Positions 33,822 to 43,864 of a DNA stretch of 64,000 bases are shown piece by piece. This DNA comes from Fusobacterium varium (GTDB lineage: Bacteria; Fusobacteriota; Fusobacteriia; Fusobacteriales; Fusobacteriaceae). The notes below the pieces were generated by a model. It was not told where the DNA came from. It made no database searches and saw only the letters and a program-made list of their open reading frames with translations. A program made the position numbers and the translations under genes. Within the stretch, counting starts at the first letter, position 1; every line of letters begins with the position of its first letter. Where the stretch lies: positions 248,001-312,000 of the forward strand of contig JADYUE010000001.1 of NCBI GenBank assembly GCA_021531615.1. The letters run 5' to 3'.

Positions 33822-34856
33822 ATGAGTAACACCATTACATATAAAGAGGTTTTAGAATTAGATAATTATATACTTATTGATGTTAGAACACCTAAGGAAT
33901 TTGCTAGAGAACCGATTATAGGAGCAATAAATATTCCTGTTCTATTAGATGATGAAAGGGTAACAGTTGGAACTACATATGTTCAACAATCTAAAGAGTT
34001 GGCTAAAGAGATTGGGATAAACTGTATATCAAAAAGACTTCCTGAAATTTTTAAACAGGTACAGGAGCTTTCAAAAAAATATAGAAGACTTATTTTCTAC
34101 TGTGCTAGAGGTGGAATGAGAAGTGGTTCTATGTCTGCTCTTTTTGGCTCTCTTGGTTATAGAGTTTCAAAACTTGAAGGTGGATATAAAGCATATAGAG
34201 ACTACATAGCTAAAAACACTCCATTAGCTAATGAAGGATTTAAATATATTGTTTTACATGGTAGAACAGGTATTGGAAAAACAAAAATTCTTAATAAATT
34301 AGAAGAGTTAGGTTATCCTGTTATGGACTTAGAAAAAATGGCTGATCATAAGGGATCTTTCTTTGGTAATCTATGTGAAAAAAGGCAACAAAGTCAAAAA
34401 AGATTTGAAAGTGAAATTTTCCATTTCCTTTTAAATAATAAAAAAGGGTATATTCTTGCTGAAAGTGAAAGTAAAAGAATAGGAGATGCTTATATTCCTG
34501 AATCTGTTTATGATTCTCTTGTTTCTGGATATCACTTAATGGCTGATACAACTCTTGAACATAGAATTGAAGTACTTATGGAGGATTATGCCAATGCCTC
34601 AAAAGAGGAGTTAAAAACTTCCCTTACTAAAGTTGGACGTTATGTTTCTAAGAAAAATCTTGCTAAATATATGGAGCTTCTTGAAAATGATAAATTGGTT
34701 GAACTTGCTACTGATTTAGTGAAGGAATACTATGATCCACTTTACCAAAAGAGTATTGATAAATATATGTTTAATGAGCATATTTTCTACTCAACTACTG
34801 ATGAGGGGGTAGAAAAGGTTATTGAGTTTTTAAAAGCTCATGGGTTTGAGAAGTAG
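33822..34856 (+). CDS. selU: tRNA 2-selenouridine synthase (SelU/MnmH)
   Basis: A 344-residue enzyme that replaces sulfur by selenium in 2-thiouridine at the wobble position of some tRNAs, using selenophosphate. An N-terminal rhodanese domain (about 1-130) carries the catalytic Cys94 in FYCARGGMRSGSM, and the C-terminal domain has a P-loop GRTGIGKT at 147-154. Length and order match the family. It implies that the organism makes selenophosphate (SelD), which is not in this window. It is a single-gene unit with its own promoter and terminator; AGGAGG precedes the ATG. Confidence 0.92.
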   Translation: MSNTITYKEVLELDNYILIDVRTPKEFAREPIIGAINIPVLLDDERVTVGTTYVQQSKELAKEIGINCISKRLPEIFKQVQELSKKYRRLIFYCARGGMRSGSMSALFGSLGYRVSKLEGGYKAYRDYIAKNTPLANEGFKYIVLHGRTGIGKTKILNKLEELGYPVMDLEKMADHKGSFFGNLCEKRQQSQKRFESEIFHFLLNNKKGYILAESESKRIGDAYIPESVYDSLVSGYHLMADTTLEHRIEVLMEDYANASKEELKTSLTKVGRYVSKKNLAKYMELLENDKLVELATDLVKEYYDPLYQKSIDKYMFNEHIFYSTTDEGVEKVIEFLKAHGFEK

Positions 34857-34890
34857 AAAATGGGGTGTTTCAGTGCACCCCATTTTTAAT
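34857..34890. terminator. Terminator after selU, shared with the polysaccharide operon
   Basis: AAAATGGGGTG (34857-34867) pairs with CACCCCATTTT (34876-34886) around eight bases. T follows on both strands, so it can end selU and the convergent operon that stops at 34901. Confidence 0.85.
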
Positions 34891-34900
34891 TTACTTTTCT

Positions 34901-35125
34901 TTATAGTAACTCTCTATACTTAATATTTTTTCTTTTTAATCTATTTTTCACTGCAAGTTTTGATACTTTTCTAGTTACAATCCAATCTTGAAAAATAAGT
35001 TTTTTATCTTTAGATAGTGCATAATCTATGGAATCTAAAAAAATTTCTAATTTTTCTTCTGCTTCCTCAATAGATTTTAATTTTTTCCTAATTTTATATA
35101 GCAATAGAAATTCTTTTTTTGTCAT
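34901..35125 (-). CDS. Small divergent HU-like DNA-binding protein
   Basis: A 74-residue basic protein at the end of the polysaccharide operon, 11 bases after ugd. MTKKEF at the start, EKLEIFLDSIDYALSKDKKLIF in the middle and a basic C-terminal part fit the plan of HU/IHF: two helices, then the start of the beta arm. The usual GFGTFEV strand reads FQDWIVTRKV, and the conserved arm (GRNP) is absent, with a Lys/Arg-rich tail instead. It may be a divergent or shortened HU protein, possibly bound to DNA as a local regulator. Assignment is from pattern only. Confidence 0.5.
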   Translation of the reverse strand: MTKKEFLLLYKIRKKLKSIEEAEEKLEIFLDSIDYALSKDKKLIFQDWIVTRKVSKLAVKNRLKRKNIKYRELL

Positions 35126-35136
35126 AATTTATCTTT

Positions 35137-36375
35137 CTAATCCCTTCCAAAAATATCTCTTGTGTAAACTTTATCTTTTACATCATCAAGACAGTTATCA
35201 TATCTATTTGCTACAATTGCTTGACTTAAACTTTTAAATCTTTCTAAATCATTTACAACTTCACTACCAAAGAAAGTAGTTCCATTTTCTAAAGTAGGCT
35301 CATAAATAATTACTGTAGCTCCTTTAGCTTTTATTCTTTTCATTACTCCTTGAATTGATGATTGACGGAAGTTATCAGAGTTTGACTTCATAGTTAAACG
35401 ATATACTCCTACTACTACACTTTTTTCTTTAGAAAGATCCCAAGTACTATTTGCCTCATATCCCCCTGCTATTTCTAAAATGCGATCAGCAATAAAATCT
35501 TTTCTTGTTCTATTTGATTCTACTATTGCTGACATCATATTTTGTGGTACATCATCATAATTTGCTAATAGTTGTTTTGTGTCTTTAGGTAAACAATATC
35601 CTCCATAACCAAAAGACGGATTATTATAATGAGAACCTATTCTTGGATCTAAGCACACTCCATTTATAATATCAGTTGTATTCAATCCTTTCATTTCTGC
35701 ATATGTGTCAAGTTCATTAAAATATGAAACTCTTAATGCAAGATATGTATTAGCAAATAATTTAACTGCTTCAGCTTCTGTAAATCCCATAAATAAAGTA
35801 TCTATATCTTTCTTAATAGCTCCTTCTTTTAAAAGATCTGCAAAAGTATAAGCTGCTTTTACTATTTTTTCATCATTTTTATCCATAGATACTATTATAC
35901 GTGAAGGATAAAGGTTGTCATATAATGCTTTACTTTCTCTTAAAAACTCTGGACTAAATATTATATTTTTTGTATTATATTTTTTTCTTATAGATTCTGT
36001 ATATCCTACTGGGATTGTAGATTTTATTATCATAATTGCATCTTTATTAACTTTTAACACTTCTTCAATTACAGATTCAACAGCAGATGTATCAAAATAG
36101 TTTCTTTTTGCATCATAATTTGTTGGTGCTGCAACTATTACAAATTCTGCATCCTTGTATGCTGATTCTCCATCTAAAGTTGCTATTAAATTAAGTTCTT
36201 TTTCTGCTAAATATTTCTCAATATAATCATCTTGTATAGGCGATTTTTTATTATTTATCATTTCTACTTTTTCAGGAATAATATCTACTGCTACTACATG
36301 ATTATGTTGAGCTAAAAGAACTGCTAAAGACAATCCAACATATCCTGTTCCTGCCACTACTATTTTTTTATTCAT
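35137..36375 (-). CDS. ugd: UDP-glucose/UDP-sugar 6-dehydrogenase
   Basis: A 412-residue NAD-dependent enzyme that oxidises UDP-glucose to UDP-glucuronate, a capsule precursor. NAD fold [17 protein letters not shown] at 7-23; the central helix region [19 protein letters not shown]; the catalytic Cys in [15 protein letters not shown] near 257-271; and a C-terminal UDP-binding domain. Length is normal for the short bacterial form. It lies 21 bases after rfbB. UDP-glucose is the expected substrate; UDP-HexNAc relatives are less likely given the conserved motifs. Confidence 0.9.
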   Translation of the reverse strand: MNKKIVVAGTGYVGLSLAVLLAQHNHVVAVDIIPEKVEMINNKKSPIQDDYIEKYLAEKELNLIATLDGESAYKDAEFVIVAAPTNYDAKRNYFDTSAVESVIEEVLKVNKDAIMIIKSTIPVGYTESIRKKYNTKNIIFSPEFLRESKALYDNLYPSRIIVSMDKNDEKIVKAAYTFADLLKEGAIKKDIDTLFMGFTEAEAVKLFANTYLALRVSYFNELDTYAEMKGLNTTDIINGVCLDPRIGSHYNNPSFGYGGYCLPKDTKQLLANYDDVPQNMMSAIVESNRTRKDFIADRILEIAGGYEANSTWDLSKEKSVVVGVYRLTMKSNSDNFRQSSIQGVMKRIKAKGATVIIYEPTLENGTTFFGSEVVNDLERFKSLSQAIVANRYDNCLDDVKDKVYTRDIFGRD

Positions 36376-36396
36376 TTTTACCTCTTAAAGTTAATT

Positions 36397-37590
36397 TTAT
36401 TTATACATCTCTTCATAGTATTTTTGATAATCTCCACTTGTTACACTCTCTAGCCACTTTTGATTATCTAAATACCATCTTATAGTCTTTTCTATCCCTA
36501 TTACAAATGGGGTTTCTGGATACCATCCTAACTCTTTTACTATCTTACTTGGATCTATTGCATATCTTGCATCATGTCCTAATCTATCTTGAACATAAGT
36601 TATTAGATTATAATTGATCTTTTCTAAATCTGTCTTTAATATTTTTCTATACTCAATTTCATTTTTCATTATTCTTGAAATTGTATCTATTATCAATTTT
36701 ACTATATTAATATTAGTTTCCTCATTAAAACCACCAATATTATATACTTCTCCTAATCTACCTTTTTCAAGAACTATATCAATTCCCTTGCAATGATCCT
36801 CTACATATAACCAATCTCTTACATTCGTTCCATCCCCATATACTGGAAGTGCTTTTCCATGAAGTACATTATTTATAATCAATGGAATTAATTTTTCTGG
36901 GAATTGATATGCTCCATAATTATTTGAGCATCTAGTTATATTTATTGGCATATGATAAGTTTCCATATATGCCATAACTAACATATCTGCACTTGCCTTT
37001 GATGTTGAATATGGTGATTTAGGTGATAATGGAGTTTCTTCAGTAAAGAATTTAGTTCCAAAAGTTTTTACCTCTCCTCTATTTTCAAGTAAAATATCTA
37101 AGTCCTTATCATTAAAAATAAGTTCTTTTCCCTCTAATATATCTTTTTTTAAGCTTCCATAAACTTCATCTGTTGATACTTGTAGATATTTTTTTCCTTC
37201 TTTATATATAGGATATCCCTTTTCATCTTTTCCTATTGTCCAAAATTTCTTTGCTGTATCTAAAAGAGTTTGTGTTCCTAGAATATTTGTTTCAAGAAAA
37301 AGTTTTGGATTTTCTATACTTCTATCAACATGTGATTCTGCTGCAAAGTTTACAACATAATCAATATCATATTTAGAGAAAATATTTTCTACTAATTCAT
37401 TATTGCAAATATCTCCTTTTACAAATTCAACTCTATTATCTTTTAACTCTTTTTCTATATTTTTCAAATTTCCAGCATAAGTCAATTTATCAAGAACAAC
37501 TACAAAAATATCCTTATGTTTATTTAAAATATATTTTAAAAAATTTGCTCCTATAAAGCCTGCTGCCCCTGTTGCTAGATATGTTTTCAT
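36397..37590 (-). CDS. rfbB: dTDP-glucose 4,6-dehydratase
   Basis: A 397-residue SDR enzyme, the second step to dTDP-L-rhamnose. NAD motif GAAGFIGANF at 8-17; STDEVYGS with the active Asp-Glu pair; YSTSKASAD containing the YxxxK pair; and RCSNNYGAYQFPEKLIPL. About 40 residues more than usual come from an insertion between DEVYGS and TPLSPKSPYS (about 150-190), as in some Fusobacterium and Clostridium homologues. The ATG overlaps the wzx stop as ATGA. Confidence 0.93.
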   Translation of the reverse strand: MKTYLATGAAGFIGANFLKYILNKHKDIFVVVLDKLTYAGNLKNIEKELKDNRVEFVKGDICNNELVENIFSKYDIDYVVNFAAESHVDRSIENPKLFLETNILGTQTLLDTAKKFWTIGKDEKGYPIYKEGKKYLQVSTDEVYGSLKKDILEGKELIFNDKDLDILLENRGEVKTFGTKFFTEETPLSPKSPYSTSKASADMLVMAYMETYHMPINITRCSNNYGAYQFPEKLIPLIINNVLHGKALPVYGDGTNVRDWLYVEDHCKGIDIVLEKGRLGEVYNIGGFNEETNINIVKLIIDTISRIMKNEIEYRKILKTDLEKINYNLITYVQDRLGHDARYAIDPSKIVKELGWYPETPFVIGIEKTIRWYLDNQKWLESVTSGDYQKYYEEMYK

Positions 37591-39050
37591 TTTAATTTCT
37601 CCTTTTTAAATCTATTTTTTAACATATTCATTCCTAATATCATTATATCTTCTTTTAATAAAAATAAAATAAGAAAATAAATAATACTTCCTAAAGAAAT
37701 TGCAACTAACATAGTTAATAAATTACTTAGATTTAATGTTTTTATAATTAATATAAAAATTCCCATAATACCTGCTGAAATAAAATATTTTAAGTTTTTT
37801 AGACTATAAAATTCTATATCTTTCAAATAATTTCTTGTAAAATATAACATTATTATAACACCTGTCAGTTCTGCTATAATTGTTCCAATAGCTGCCCCAT
37901 TTTGATAATACCTAGGGATCATAATATAATTAAATATAAAATTTATTATAGCTGCTATTGTTACTGAATAAGTATAATATTTTTCTAATCCATGAGGATA
38001 TAAAATTTGAAAGCCTAAAAAATATGCCAATCCTACTATAAAAAGTATAAATACTAATATTCTCATAGTTAAAATAGAATGAATAAACTTTTCTCCTGCC
38101 ATTATATAGATAATATTGTCAGTAAGTAAAAATATTCCAACTAAACTAGGGATAGAAATCATTAATATATATTTTAAGGAAAGATTTATATATTTTTTAT
38201 AATTTTCAGCATCCTTATTCTTTATGCAATTTGAAATTCTAGGTACTAAAACTGTCCCTAATGCTGTAATAAGAATCATAACAAGCCTTATTAATTTATT
38301 AGGAACAGTATAATAAGCTACTATCTTATCATTTATATTTCCAAGCATAACTACATCAAGTTGTAAATAAATACTTATTGATAAAGATGCTGCAAATATT
38401 ATTAATATAGGTTTTAAGTGTCTAAATATATTTAAATCTTTTAATTTTATACCTTTAAATGATAAATATTTTCTAATATTTATTAAATTTAAAATATTAG
38501 ACCCACTGTTCATTAAAACTACTATTACTCCATAAATATAGTAATCATTAGAAGTTTTAACAAATAAAAACATTAAAACAATAACCACCAATCTTATCAT
38601 AATAAATCTTACTGTAATATAAATTTGATTTTCTATACCTTGATAAAACCATTCAAATCCTATATTATTAAAAAAAATCCATATACTCATAATAAGAATT
38701 AAAGTTTTTATCTCTTTAAAATTTAAAATTTTATTTAAAAGAAAAAATAAAATAATATATCCAAATATAGTAGTAATTACAAGAATTATTCCTAATTCTA
38801 AAACTACTTTTGTTCTTTCAATCTCATTATCTCTTATTCTTGCAATCTCTCTTATTCCATAATTTGGAACTCCTAAAGCTGTAAAGAGAATAAAATATTG
38901 AATAATTGAAGTTACATAATCTACTTTTCCAAGATTTTCTGCTCCTAATACTCTTGTTACATATGGAGTGGTTATAAGTATAAAAAAAGTTCCTAAAAAT
39001 ATTCTTACTGCATTTAAAATAAAATTAAGTTTTACACTTTTTATTTCCAT
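37587..39050 (-). CDS. wzx: Wzx-type polysaccharide flippase
   Basis: A 487-residue inner-membrane protein with about 14 helices of the MATE/PST polysaccharide transporter type. VTRVLGAENLGKVDYVTSI at 28-46 is the classic PST N-terminal block. It moves the undecaprenyl-linked repeat unit to the periplasmic side. It overlaps rfbD at its start (TAATG) and rfbB at its end (ATGA). With Wzy in the same operon, assembly by the Wzx/Wzy route is supported. Confidence 0.88.
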   Translation of the reverse strand: MEIKSVKLNFILNAVRIFLGTFFILITTPYVTRVLGAENLGKVDYVTSIIQYFILFTALGVPNYGIREIARIRDNEIERTKVVLELGIILVITTIFGYIILFFLLNKILNFKEIKTLILIMSIWIFFNNIGFEWFYQGIENQIYITVRFIMIRLVVIVLMFLFVKTSNDYYIYGVIVVLMNSGSNILNLINIRKYLSFKGIKLKDLNIFRHLKPILIIFAASLSISIYLQLDVVMLGNINDKIVAYYTVPNKLIRLVMILITALGTVLVPRISNCIKNKDAENYKKYINLSLKYILMISIPSLVGIFLLTDNIIYIMAGEKFIHSILTMRILVFILFIVGLAYFLGFQILYPHGLEKYYTYSVTIAAIINFIFNYIMIPRYYQNGAAIGTIIAELTGVIIMLYFTRNYLKDIEFYSLKNLKYFISAGIMGIFILIIKTLNLSNLLTMLVAISLGSIIYFLILFLLKEDIMILGMNMLKNRFKKEKLK

Positions 39051-39886
39051 TAAATTTCCTCTAAAAATCTATCTATTCCACTTTGCCATGAAGGTATCTT
39101 TTTACCTATCACTTTTTCTAATTTTGAGCTATCTAATTTTGTATACTCTGCTCTTTTAGCTTTCAAATTAAAATCCTTTGTCTTAGCTCTATTTAATTTT
39201 CCTTGCCAATCTATTTTTGCTAAAACATATTTACCTTGATCATATTTACTAGCCTCACCATCATTTGATAGATGATACAATCCATATTTCTTTGTTTTAA
39301 TTAGTTCCCAACTATAATAAGCCAAATCTTTTGAATATGTTGGAGATGAGGTTTGATCATCAACTATTGATAGCTCATCTTTGCTTTTACTCCAATTGAT
39401 TACTTGCTTATTAAAATTATTATTAGCTATTCCAAATACCCAAGATGTTCTTACTACAAAACTATCTGGTTTTACTTTAAATACTTCCTTTTCTCCCTCA
39501 TATTTGCTTTTTCCATAAACTGATAGAGGATTAGGAATATCCTCCTCTGTATATGGAGCTTTTTTCTCTCCATCAAATACAAAATCTGTTGAATAAGTTA
39601 TATAATCAGCTCCTATTTCTTTTGCTACTATTGCTAAATCTCTTGGAGCATATGTATTCAGTTTTTTACAAAGTTCTTCCTCATCTTCAGCTTTATCAAC
39701 ATTGTTATATGCAGCACAATTTATAATAAGAGTTATATTTTTATCTTTTACAAACTCCCTTACCTTTTCTATATTTGTAATATCTAACTCATCTCTATCT
39801 GTTGCTATATACTCTTCTTTTATCTCATCAAACAATCTTTGAAAATCATAACCAAGTTGACCTTTAGAACCTGTTATTAATATCAC
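39050..39886 (-). CDS. rfbD: dTDP-4-dehydrorhamnose reductase
   Basis: A 278-residue NADPH-dependent SDR reductase, the last step to dTDP-L-rhamnose. ITGSKGQLGYDFQRL at 4-18 for the cofactor, INCAAYNNVDKAEDEEELC, STDFVFDGEKKAPYTEEDIPNPLSVYGKSKYEGE (landmarks at about 100-135) with the catalytic YxxxK, and VRTSWVFG. Length is normal. The gene overlaps the end of the wzy gene by 23 bases. Confidence 0.92.
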   Translation of the reverse strand: MILITGSKGQLGYDFQRLFDEIKEEYIATDRDELDITNIEKVREFVKDKNITLIINCAAYNNVDKAEDEEELCKKLNTYAPRDLAIVAKEIGADYITYSTDFVFDGEKKAPYTEEDIPNPLSVYGKSKYEGEKEVFKVKPDSFVVRTSWVFGIANNNFNKQVINWSKSKDELSIVDDQTSSPTYSKDLAYYSWELIKTKKYGLYHLSNDGEASKYDQGKYVLAKIDWQGKLNRAKTKDFNLKAKRAEYTKLDSSKLEKVIGKKIPSWQSGIDRFLEEI

Positions 39887-41171
39887 TATTTAATTTCCTC
39901 CTCCCAACATTTAAAAAATAATATATTATACATAAAGTAACTAAATTATAAACTATTCCCTGAGGAAATAATGTCATAAAAAATCTTTCTTCTATAGCAA
40001 AATCAAATATTGGATAGCAATATATACTATAAGATATCAAAATAAAATTATTATTTCTGTAGCTAGCATAATAAAAAAATATACTATACATAAAGCCTAA
40101 TATTAATACAATCAGCAATAATCCATATATTCCAAAATCTTCATAATATCGTCTTATAGCACTAAATATATTAGTACTTACTCCTCCAAAATAAACAAAT
40201 TCATAGGGTTCATAAAATTTAGGAATATCATACCCAAATTTTCTTAAAATATTATATATTAAAAATAATGTGTTTTCTCCAAAATATGTATTTTTTATTA
40301 TTTTTTTTGAATTAAGAAATATATTTAAAGCAGGTAACGAAGAACCAGCATATACAGAAATAACTTCCAATAAATCTCTATTATAACTTTTTTTAGTAAA
40401 ATAACCACTTAAAATAAAAATAATAAAAAAAATTAAAATAGAAAAAATTCCTAATATTAATATTTTTATATTTGCTATTAATTTAAAATTTTTCTTTTTT
40501 AAATAAAGAATAGAAAAAATACATAACATGTATACAATTAAATAAATAAAATCTCCTCTTCCAGCTGTTAAAATTATAAAACAAAAATAGATGACAGTAG
40601 GAATTAATAAGTAAAAATATCTAAATTTTAATTTATTAAAAATACTTTTATATGAAAATATAAAGAAACATACATATGAAGTTATTTTAGCTAAATAAAA
40701 TGAAAATAAATTAAATTTACTTAATGAAAAAAAATTTAATTTAGCATATCTTACATAATATAACATCATATCATATCCTTTGTCATTCCCAACTAATAAA
40801 GATAATTTATATGTATCTTTGAAATATTTAATTAATAGAACTATTAATATTATATTTAATAACATAACTTTATTAAAAAAATTTTTATCTATCAAATAAT
40901 TCATTCTTTTACTTTTTTTTATTTTTAAAAGTCTTAAAAATAAATATGCTAGTATATTACCTATAATAAAAATTATGATTGTTAACCAAATTAAAAATAT
41001 TGTTTCATAACTATATACTATCTTCCATTTTTTTTGATTTAATATTGCAATAAAATTAGTACATAAAAAAGAAGAACAAAGTATTACACTTGGATTTAAA
41101 ATATTTTTTTTAAATAAAAAAAATGAAATAAAAAATAATGTAAGTATTCCTAAAAATAATATATAAATCAT
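39864..41171 (-). CDS. wzy: Wzy-type oligosaccharide repeat-unit polymerase
   Basis: A 435-residue inner-membrane protein with about 11-12 helices and one larger periplasmic loop (about 265-340: YAGSSLPALNIFLNSKK, YFGENTLFLIYNIL, SAIRRYYEDFG). This matches the O-antigen/capsule polymerase plan (oligosaccharide repeat unit polymerase type). Very little sequence is conserved in this family, so the call rests on topology, the RRYYEDFG motif and position among wzx, rfb and glycosyltransferase genes. The region is more AT-rich than the flanks, as serotype-specific genes often are. Confidence 0.75.
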   Translation of the reverse strand: MIYILFLGILTLFFISFFLFKKNILNPSVILCSSFLCTNFIAILNQKKWKIVYSYETIFLIWLTIIIFIIGNILAYLFLRLLKIKKSKRMNYLIDKNFFNKVMLLNIILIVLLIKYFKDTYKLSLLVGNDKGYDMMLYYVRYAKLNFFSLSKFNLFSFYLAKITSYVCFFIFSYKSIFNKLKFRYFYLLIPTVIYFCFIILTAGRGDFIYLIVYMLCIFSILYLKKKNFKLIANIKILILGIFSILIFFIIFILSGYFTKKSYNRDLLEVISVYAGSSLPALNIFLNSKKIIKNTYFGENTLFLIYNILRKFGYDIPKFYEPYEFVYFGGVSTNIFSAIRRYYEDFGIYGLLLIVLILGFMYSIFFYYASYRNNNFILISYSIYCYPIFDFAIEERFFMTLFPQGIVYNLVTLCIIYYFLNVGRRKLNSDINNRF

Positions 41172-41174
41172 TTT

Positions 41175-41738
41175 TTATCCTTTATATTCTTTAAAAGATT
41201 GATGTTTTTTATCTTTTTCAGATAAAATTATATCTTCCTCTTTTAAATTATATTTTTCAAAATTCCATTCTATATTTATATCTTTGTCATTCCACATTAT
41301 TCCTGAATCATATTCTGGATGATAAAAATCTGTACATTTATACATAAATTCTGTCTCATCTTCCAAAGTTAAAAATCCATGTGCAAAATCTTTAGGTATA
41401 AAAAACATCTTTTTATTTTCTGCACTTAATTCTACTCCAAACCATTTTCCAAATGTTTTACTATCTTTTCTTAAATCTACTGCTACATCAAATACAGATC
41501 CTTTTATTACTCTTACTAATTTCCCTTGTGAATGTTGAGTTTGAAAGTGTAACCCTCTCAATACACCTTTTTTTGATTTTGAATGGTTATCTTGTACAAA
41601 TTCATCTATTATTCCAATCTCTTCAAACTCTTTTTTATTATATGATTCTAAAAAAAATCCTCTATTATCTCCAAAAACAGTTGGTTTTATTATATATAAT
41701 CCCTCTATTCCTGTTTCTATCTTTTTAAATTTTGACAT
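41175..41738 (-). CDS. rfbC: dTDP-4-dehydrorhamnose 3,5-epimerase
   Basis: A 187-residue cupin enzyme, third step to dTDP-L-rhamnose. GLYIIKPTVFGDNRGFFLESYN near 14-35, FVQDNHSKSKKGVLRGLHFQT with the catalytic His, GSVFDVAVDLRKDSKTFGKW, and IPKDFAHGFLTLEDETEFMYKCT with the active Tyr. Length is normal. It lies three bases after rfbA. Confidence 0.93.
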   Translation of the reverse strand: MSKFKKIETGIEGLYIIKPTVFGDNRGFFLESYNKKEFEEIGIIDEFVQDNHSKSKKGVLRGLHFQTQHSQGKLVRVIKGSVFDVAVDLRKDSKTFGKWFGVELSAENKKMFFIPKDFAHGFLTLEDETEFMYKCTDFYHPEYDSGIMWNDKDINIEWNFEKYNLKEEDIILSEKDKKHQSFKEYKG

Positions 41739-41741
41739 TTA

Positions 41742-42611
41742 TTATCTCTCCTTGATAAGATTCATTAGATATTTTCCATATTCAGATTTTAGAAGTGGCT
41801 CTGCTAACCCTTTTACCTTTTCCTTAGTTATCCAACCATTTCTATATGCTATCTCTTCTGGACAAGCTACCATTACACTTTGCCTTGATTGAATTGTTTT
41901 TACAAAGTTACTTGCATCTAAAAGACCATCATGTGTTCCTGTATCAAGCCATGCCATTCCTCTTCCCATACTTACTACATTAAGAGTTCCTTCATTTAGA
42001 TACATTTCATTTAAAGTTGTAATTTCAAGTTCTCCTCTTTTTGAAGGTTTTACTTTTTTAGCTTTTTCTACTACTGTATTATCATAAAAATATAATCCAG
42101 GAATTGCATAATTTGATTTAGGCTCTTTTGGTTTTTCTTCAAGAGAGATAGCTTTTCCATTTTCACCAAATTCTACAACACCAAAATCTTTAGGATTAGG
42201 TACATAATAACCAAATATTGTAGCTCCCTTTTTTCTTGCTTCTGCTTCTTTTAACATTCCTGTAAAACCATGTCCATAGAAAATATTATCTCCAAGAACT
42301 AATACACATGAATCATTTCCTATAAATTCTTCTCCAATCAAAAATGCTTCTGCTAATCCATTTGGCTGTTCTTGAATTGCATAAGAAATATTTAATCCAA
42401 AATCATTTCCATTTCCTAAAAGCTCTTCAAATACAAGAATATCACGAGGAGTAGAAATAACTAAAATATCTTTTATTCCTGTAAGCATAAGAGTTGATAA
42501 AGGATAGTAAATCATAGGTTTATCATAAATTGATACTATTTGCTTTGATATTGCTTTTGTAATAGGATAAAGTCTTGTTCCTGACCCTCCTGCTAATATT
42601 ATTCCTTTCAT
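41742..42611 (-). CDS. rfbA: Glucose-1-phosphate thymidylyltransferase
   Basis: A 289-residue nucleotidyltransferase that makes dTDP-glucose, the first step to dTDP-L-rhamnose. [20 protein letters not shown] (5-24) is the catalytic loop, [18 protein letters not shown] and [11 protein letters not shown] follow, and [20 protein letters not shown] holds sugar-binding residues. Length is typical. Its ATG overlaps the stop of the WbsX-type gene as ATGA. Confidence 0.95.
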   Translation of the reverse strand: MKGIILAGGSGTRLYPITKAISKQIVSIYDKPMIYYPLSTLMLTGIKDILVISTPRDILVFEELLGNGNDFGLNISYAIQEQPNGLAEAFLIGEEFIGNDSCVLVLGDNIFYGHGFTGMLKEAEARKKGATIFGYYVPNPKDFGVVEFGENGKAISLEEKPKEPKSNYAIPGLYFYDNTVVEKAKKVKPSKRGELEITTLNEMYLNEGTLNVVSMGRGMAWLDTGTHDGLLDASNFVKTIQSRQSVMVACPEEIAYRNGWITKEKVKGLAEPLLKSEYGKYLMNLIKER

Positions 42612-43795
42612 ATTTTTCTCTCCTTTAAACTAACTTTTAATTCTTTAGTTTCTAATAAAGCTTGTCTTAAAGCTTGTAAATATTTTTTTCCATATTTTTT
42701 ATCTGGTTCTAAATAAGCTCCTTCTGCCCATTCATTCCATGCATTTATAAAAATTATTTCTTTATTATTTTTCTTTTCTTTTTCTATTAATTTTTTCATA
42801 TATACTTTAAATTTTTCAGGATTACTACCTATAAAAATTCTTGAATTATTTATTCCTCTTCTAGGACTATTATCCCAATCTGTAAAAGCACTAAAAAATA
42901 TTTTAGGTTCACTTTTTCTATTTAAAATATCTTTCCAAAAAATATCATAATCTAATATAGTTACCCTCCATCTATTATTATTTATATTTAAAAATTTTTT
43001 TAATAATTTCTTACTTTTTTGAAAATTAACTTTAAAAAAAATTTTTTGATTAAAAAAAGAAACTTTTACTTTTTCAAAGAGTTCTGACACTTTTTTTAAA
43101 GTATTAATTGAATATAAATTTTGAGTATAACCAGGTTCAAACATAATTCCATAATCAAAAATATTTTTTTTCACTTTATTTATTTCTTTATAATCATTCT
43201 GTGCTATAAAACATATTCCTGCAAGTCCATTTAATTTAGCTAAATATTGCCAATACTCTATCATTTCAGCTATCTTTTTTATTTCCATAGGTTTATAAAT
43301 TAAAAAAATTGGTTTTTTATCTTTTAATATATATCTATCATCTTTAAAAAAATCTAATAAATAATAAAAATGTTCTTCCCATTCTTTTTTTTCACCATAT
43401 TCTTGTTTCATTATTACTTCTCTATCTTTTCCATCCCATGTTCTTGTCCAATTTTCATTTGCCCAACATAAACAAAATTTTTGATTTAAACTTTTGTCTT
43501 TTAAATAATTTTCTATTGGTTTTTCCATTAATTTTTTTCCATTTTTAAACCAATAGTGATAAAAACAAAAACCATAAATTCCATGTTCTTTTGCTAATTT
43601 TATTTGCCATTCTATAACTTTATTATCTAGTAAATTATAATAATTATTATTTTCTGGTTCTCTTGGTTGATAATGCCCTTTAAATAAAGATTGTGATTTC
43701 TTTGTGTTTGTCCATTCTGTAAAATCTTTTCCCCACCATACATCATTCTCTGGAAATGAATGAAACTGAGGTAAATAAAATGTTATTATTTTCAT
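42608..43795 (-). CDS. WbsX-type glycosyltransferase
   Basis: A 395-residue protein of the WbsX family (PF14307), found in O-antigen and capsule loci and related in fold to GH99 enzymes. [20 protein letters not shown] at 6-25, [20 protein letters not shown] near 94-113, [12 protein letters not shown] at about 131-142 and the closing [16 protein letters not shown] are diagnostic. The transferred sugar is unknown. Homologues are often fused to other glycosyltransferases; this one is a single domain. It ends four bases into rfbA. Confidence 0.85.
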   Translation of the reverse strand: MKIITFYLPQFHSFPENDVWWGKDFTEWTNTKKSQSLFKGHYQPREPENNNYYNLLDNKVIEWQIKLAKEHGIYGFCFYHYWFKNGKKLMEKPIENYLKDKSLNQKFCLCWANENWTRTWDGKDREVIMKQEYGEKKEWEEHFYYLLDFFKDDRYILKDKKPIFLIYKPMEIKKIAEMIEYWQYLAKLNGLAGICFIAQNDYKEINKVKKNIFDYGIMFEPGYTQNLYSINTLKKVSELFEKVKVSFFNQKIFFKVNFQKSKKLLKKFLNINNNRWRVTILDYDIFWKDILNRKSEPKIFFSAFTDWDNSPRRGINNSRIFIGSNPEKFKVYMKKLIEKEKKNNKEIIFINAWNEWAEGAYLEPDKKYGKKYLQALRQALLETKELKVSLKERKI

Positions 43796-43864
43796 TTTTT
43801 CAGTAAATATTTAAGAATAAATATTTACTATTACATCTCCCTTCTATAAATATTTTTTTATTTT

